Notes under the pieces: model-generated
Told to the model about the DNA's origin: nothing
The model's input: the letters and a program-made list of their open reading frames with translations, nothing else
The model's database searches: none
Program-made: the position numbers and the translations under genes
From: Leptodactylus fallax
Lineage: Eukaryota; Chordata; Amphibia; Anura; Leptodactylidae
Length of the DNA: 64,000 bases
NCBI GenBank assembly: GCA_947044405.1
Contig: CAMRHE010000197.1
Coordinates: 3,596,001 to 3,660,000, forward strand
Direction of reading: 5' to 3'
In this document: positions 60,013-64,000 of the stretch, one piece after another
Layout: the number at the start of each line of letters is the position of its first letter
How positions within the stretch are numbered: the first letter of the stretch is position 1

Positions 60013-62299
60013 CACCGAGACTATGAACCTACCTGCAGGAACTACAGAATACACCGAGACTATGAACCTACCTGCAGCAACTCCATTCTAGTCAGTTCTG
60101 TAGTGAGACAGCTAGAATGGAGTTGCTGTAAGGAGGACCTACCTATAGTAACTACAGAATACACTGACACCATGAACCTACCTGTAGCACCTCCATTCTA
60201 GTCAGTTCTGTAGTGAGACAGCTAGAATGGAGTTGCTGTAAGGAGGACCTACCTATAGCAACTATAGAATATAATGAGACTATGAACCTACCTGCAGCAA
60301 CTCCATTCTAGTCAATTCTGTAGTGAGACAGCTAGAATGGAGTTGCTGTAAGGAGAACCTACCTACAGCAACTACAGAATACACTGACACTATGAACCTA
60401 CCTGCAGCAACTCCATTCTAGTCAGTTCAGTAGTGAGACAGCTAGAATGGAGTTGCTGTAAGGAGGACCTACCTATAGTAACTACAGAATACACTGAGAC
60501 CATGAACCTACCTGCAGCAACTCCATTCTAGTCAGTTCTGTAGTGAGACAGCTAGAATGGAGTTGCTGTAAGGAGGACCTACCTATAGCAACTACAGAAT
60601 ATACTGAGACTATGAACCTACCTGCAGCAACTCCATTCTAGTCAATTCTGTAGTGAGACAGCTAGAATGGAGTTGCTGTAAGGAGGACCTACCTACAGCA
60701 ACTACAGAATACACCGAGACTATGAACCTACCTGCAGCAACTCCATTCTAGTCAGTTCTGTAGTGAGACAGCTAGAAAGGAGTTTTTGTATGGAGGACCT
60801 TCCTATAGTAACTACAGAATACACCGAGACTATAAACCTACCTGCAGCAACCCATTCTAGTCAGGGCAGTAGTGAGACAGCTAGAATGGAGTTGCTGTAA
60901 GGAGGACCTACCTATAGCAACTACAGAATACACCGAGACTATGAACCTACCTGCAGCAACTCCATTCTAGTTAGTTCTGTAGTGAGACAGCTAGAATGGA
61001 GTTGCTATAAGGAGGACCTACCTATAGCAACTACAGAATATACTGAGAATATGAACCTACCTGCAGCAACTCCATTCTAGTCAATTCTGTTGTGAGACAG
61101 CTTGAATGGAGTTGCTGTATGGAGGACCTACCTACAGCAACTACAGAATACACCGAGACTATGAACCTACCTGCAGCAACTCCATTCTAGTCAATTCTGT
61201 AGTGAGACAGCTAGAATGGAGTTGCTGTAAGGAGGACCTACCTATAGCAACTACAGAATACACTGAGACCATGAACCTACCTGCAGCAACTCCATTCTAG
61301 TCAATTCTGTTGTGAGACAGCTAGAATGGAGTTACTGTATGGAGGACCTACCTATAGTAACTACAGAATACACTGACACCATGAACCTACCTGTAGCAAC
61401 TCCATTCTAGTCAGTTCTGTAGTGAGACAGCTAGAATAGAGTTGCTGTAAGGAGGACCTACCTATAGTAACTATAGAATATAATGAGACTATGAACCTAC
61501 CTGCAGCAACTCCATTCTAGTCAATTCTGTAGTGAGACAGCTAGAATGGAGTTGCTGTAAGGAGGACCTACCTATAGTAACTACAGAATACAACGAGACC
61601 ATGAACCTACCTGCAGCAACTCCATTCTAGTCAGTTCTGTAGTGAGACAGCTAGAATAGAGTTGCTGTAAGGAGGACCTACCTATAGTAACTATAGAATA
61701 TAATGAGACTATGAACCTACCTGCAGCAACTCCATTCTAGTCAATTCTGTAGTGAGACAGCTAGAATGGAGTTGCTGTAAGGAGAACCTACCTACAGCAA
61801 CTACAGAATACACCGAGACTATGAACCTACCTGCAGCAACTCCATTCTAGTCAGTTCTGTAGTGAGACAGCTAGAAAGGAGTTTTTGTATGGAGGACCTT
61901 CCTATAGTAACTACAGAATACACCGAGACTATAAACCTACCTGCAGCAACTCCATTCTAGTCAGGGCAGTAGTGAGACAGCTAGAATGGAGTTGCTGTAA
62001 GGAGGACCTACCTATAGTAACTACAGAATACAACGAGACCATGAACCTACCTGCAGCAACTCCATTCTAGTCAGTTCTGTAGTGAGACAGCTAGCATGGA
62101 GTTGTATGGAGGACCTACCTATAGTAACTGCAGAATACACCGAGACTATGAACCTACCTGCAGGAACTACAGAATACACCGAGACTATGAACCTACCTGC
62201 AGCAACTCCATTCTAGTCAGTTCTGTAGTGAGACAGCTAGAATGGAGTTGCTGTAAGGAGGACCTACCTATAGCAACTATAGAATATAATGAGACTATG

Positions 62300-63099
62300 A
62301 ACCTACCTGCAGCAACTCCATTCAAGTTAGTTCTGTAGTGAGACAGCTGTAATGGAGTTGCTGTAAGGAGGACCTACCTATAGTAACTACAGAATACACC
62401 GAGACTATGAACCTACCTGCAGCAACTCCATTCTAGTTAGTTCTGTAGTGAGACAGCTAGAATGGAGTTGCTGTAAGGAGGACCTACCTATAGTAACTAC
62501 AGAATACACCGAGACTATGAACCTACCTGCAGCAACTCCATTCTAGGCAATTCTGTTGTGAGACAGCTAGAATGGAGTTATTGTATGGAGGACCTACCTA
62601 TAGCAACTACAGAATACACTGACACCATGAACCTACCTGTAGCAACTCCATTCTAGTCAGGGCAGTAGTGAGACAACTAGAATGGAGTTGCAGTAAGGAG
62701 GACCTACCTATAGCAACTATAGAATATAATGAGAATATGAACCTACCTGCAGCAACTCCATTCTAGTTAGTTCTGTAGTGAGACAGCTAGAATGGAGTTG
62801 CTGTAAGGAGGACCTACCTATAGTAACTACAGAATACACCGAGACTATGAACCTACCTGCATCAACTCCATTCTAGTCAATTCTGTTGTGAGACAGCTAG
62901 AATGGAGTTATTGTATGGAGGACCTACCTATAGCAACTACAGAATACACTGACACCATGAACCTACCTGTAGCAACTCCATTCTAGTCAGGGCAGTAGTG
63001 AGACAACTAGAATGGAGTTGCAGTAAGGAGGACCTACCTATAGCAACTATAGAATATAATGAGAATATGAACCTACCTGCAGCAACGCCATTCTAGTCA
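62300..63099 (+). repeat. Right edge of the satellite with decayed monomers
   Basis: Single-base changes rarely seen elsewhere accumulate here: TTCAAGTTAG, AGCTGTAATGG, CTAGGCAATTC, GCATCAACTCC, AGACAACTAG (twice, 330 bp apart) and GCAACGCCATTC. The array stops three bases after a left hairpin arm. Confidence 0.85.
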
Positions 63100-63292
63100 C
63101 AACCCAGCTCCAGGGGACTTCCTGTGGTAGATGTTAAATCCTAGTGGGCTAAAGGACCTTTGATAACTTCAAGACTATGTGCTCAGACTCTTGTGTGGGC
63201 GGAGCTATTCTGGATTGTACAGGACAGTGTGGCGTTACACAGGAAGCTGCTGGGGGCGGAGACTGATGGAAGGAGGAGAGAAGAGAACGTGT
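63100..63292. other. Right junction sequence, no recognised feature
   Basis: Non-satellite sequence starting ACCCAGCTCCAGGGGACTTCC or close to it. It contains TGTGGGCGGAGC-type text also loosely seen near 9035. No gene recognised. Confidence 0.4.
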
Positions 63293-63395
63293 GAGCAAGA
63301 GGGAGGAATGGGGGTGCAGGCTGCATGGGAGCAAGAGGGTGAAGTGGGGGTGCAGGCTGCATGGGAGCAAGAGGGTGAAGTGGGGGTGCAGGCTG
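63293..63395 (+). repeat. 36-bp tandem repeat, about 3 copies
   Basis: GAGCAAGAGGGTGAAGTGGG followed by GGTGCAGGCTGCATGG repeats at 63293, 63329 and 63365. Because 36 is a multiple of three, frames stay open, giving short simple-repeat peptides on both strands; not called as a gene. Confidence 0.92.
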
Positions 63396-64000
63396 TGTGT
63401 GTGTAAGCCGTGTACCGGGGTGGGCTTCCCAGGATACAGCGAAGTCACGAACAAAGGAAGCGACTCCAAATCAATTTAGAAAAAACAAGATTTTACTTTG
63501 TGTAGTAACACCTCTTTACCAAGAAAACACTCCCAACTATTTACATACACTCAGACAGGAAGCTGAGGCCCTGGTGTTGTACAGCGCGGTGCCCTCTAAT
63601 GCGCGCCTCCAATACACTCCAAGCTTTTACCTATCTGCAGGTAACTCTCTGAGTCTTAGTCCTTACTACCGAATAGGTAGATAATTCACCAGTAGTGTGG
63701 CCTGTGAAGATGAGGATGCCAAGCTATTCTAACTACAGGCCCTTACTCAGTCCCAAGCAATTTCCGCCAAAAATGTAATGCGGTGCGTGCACGATTACTT
63801 TTCTTACTGATCCAGATTTGTTGTGAACCTTTAGCTTTTGTTTGGAACAGCTGAAAGCAGGGTTCATCCAGAAAACATGCGGTTTCGCTGACAGGCCCAC
63901 TTCTCAGCCGGGTCCTTGATAGCAATCTTCAACTTAGGATGCTGTCTAAACAAACCCTGGAACAGTCTCTGCTTCAGCATCCCCTTGTTATATCTCTGAT
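63396..64000. other. Right flank, unassigned (possible retroelement remnant)
   Basis: No coding sequence recognised. On the minus strand, GCATTACATTTTTGGCGG at 63765-63782 looks like a long-terminal-repeat end followed by a primer-binding-type sequence, but no partner repeat or protein is visible before the window ends. Confidence 0.3.

Larger units (their letters stand above)
13991..63099 (+). repeat. 110-bp satellite array, about 49.1 kb, all units in one orientation
   Basis: About 446 monomer equivalents run head to tail without interruption by any other sequence. The unit begins GAACCTACCTGCAGCAACT, continues with CCATTCTAG, a variable loop, CTAGAATGGAGTTGC, GGAGGACCTACC and ends ACAGAATACACCGAGACTAT. 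Most units are exactly 110 bp. Variant sites recur in a fixed order: the loop (TCAATTCTG, TCAGTTCTG, TTAGTTCTG, TCAGGGCAG), the right arm (TTGCTGTAAGG, TTATTGTATGG, TTGCAGTAAGG, TTTTTGTATGG) and the tail (CACCGAG, CACTGAC, ATAATGAG). Frames of 60-80 codons recur throughout because the unit carries a fixed ATG and stop; 110 is not divisible by three, so no long product is possible. No known satellite name was recognised. Confidence 0.98.

Noticed and set aside
14553..62338. Dozens of near-identical 61-80 codon open frames beginning with an ATG in the satellite
   Set aside because: They are the same stretch of the 110-bp monomer read repeatedly. The unit is not a multiple of three, frames end at fixed stops in the next units, and indels disrupt them freely. 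Nothing shows selection for coding.
13991..63099. CRISPR array
   Set aside because: Repeats are contiguous with no unique spacers, and the context is vertebrate-like.
13991..63099. Hammerhead ribozyme satellite, as in some newts and insects
   Set aside because: The conserved CTGATGA and GAAA core elements are not found in the monomer on either strand.
13991..63099. CENP-B box in the monomer
   Set aside because: No TTCG...CGGGA-type 17-bp motif is visible in the consensus, so centromere identity rests only on higher-order structure.
13991..63099. Tandem RNA genes (tRNA, 5S or snRNA clusters)
   Set aside because: No A and B box pair, no 5S-like internal control region, and no T-run terminator per unit.

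Overview
This window looks like repeat-dominated vertebrate DNA, most probably from an anuran amphibian. That assignment is from memory of the transposon termini in the left flank (Tc1-like end, hAT-type ends such as CAGTGGCGTAAC and CAGTATCGGACTG, short foldback MITEs); no database search was possible. I found no protein-coding gene, tRNA, rRNA or CRISPR array that I can support. Open reading frames in the window are repeat by-products: 110 bp is not a multiple of three, so frames inside the satellite open for 60-80 codons and recur hundreds of times.

Left flank (1-13990): a graveyard of nested non-autonomous DNA transposons and minisatellites. It holds a Tc1-like right end (1-94), a TTAA-flanked element (1228-1966), two copies of one hAT-like family (2323-2985 and 6214-8788, the second with an 8-bp target duplication), a 362-bp TA-flanked MITE (3636-3997), a further hAT-like element (11256-12077) and two foldback MITEs near 13000-13700. 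A 30-32 bp minisatellite family recurs three times (4866-5480, 7022-7625, inverted at 11345-11500). A G-rich 40-bp minisatellite fills 9330-11255. A striking hairpin centred on ATTATACTCTGGGGTCT occurs five times.

Centre and right (13991-63099): one uninterrupted, head-to-tail satellite array of about 49.1 kb, roughly 446 monomer equivalents of a 110-bp unit. Each unit is a 71-bp module holding a 17-bp-arm hairpin plus a 39-bp module. A 39-bp short unit, the exact product expected from deletion between the two internal direct repeats, occurs next to a 107-bp variant to make a 146-bp composite. Composites are spaced by 146 + n x 110 bp and build higher-order repeats: a 1868-bp period (696+696+476) around 29.5-35.6 kb that continues imperfectly to about 44.5 kb, and a 2165-bp period at 56.4-59.8 kb. 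Long duplications link distant parts of the array (offsets 5681 and 18307 bp). Irregular patches between 35.6 and 53.7 kb, and one at 59.8-60.0 kb, sit mostly at composite units and may be consensus errors of the assembly.

Right flank (63100-64000): sequence without a recognised gene, with a small 36-bp tandem repeat. Higher-order organisation of this kind is typical of centromeric or pericentromeric satellites in other vertebrates, but nothing in the window proves that role here.
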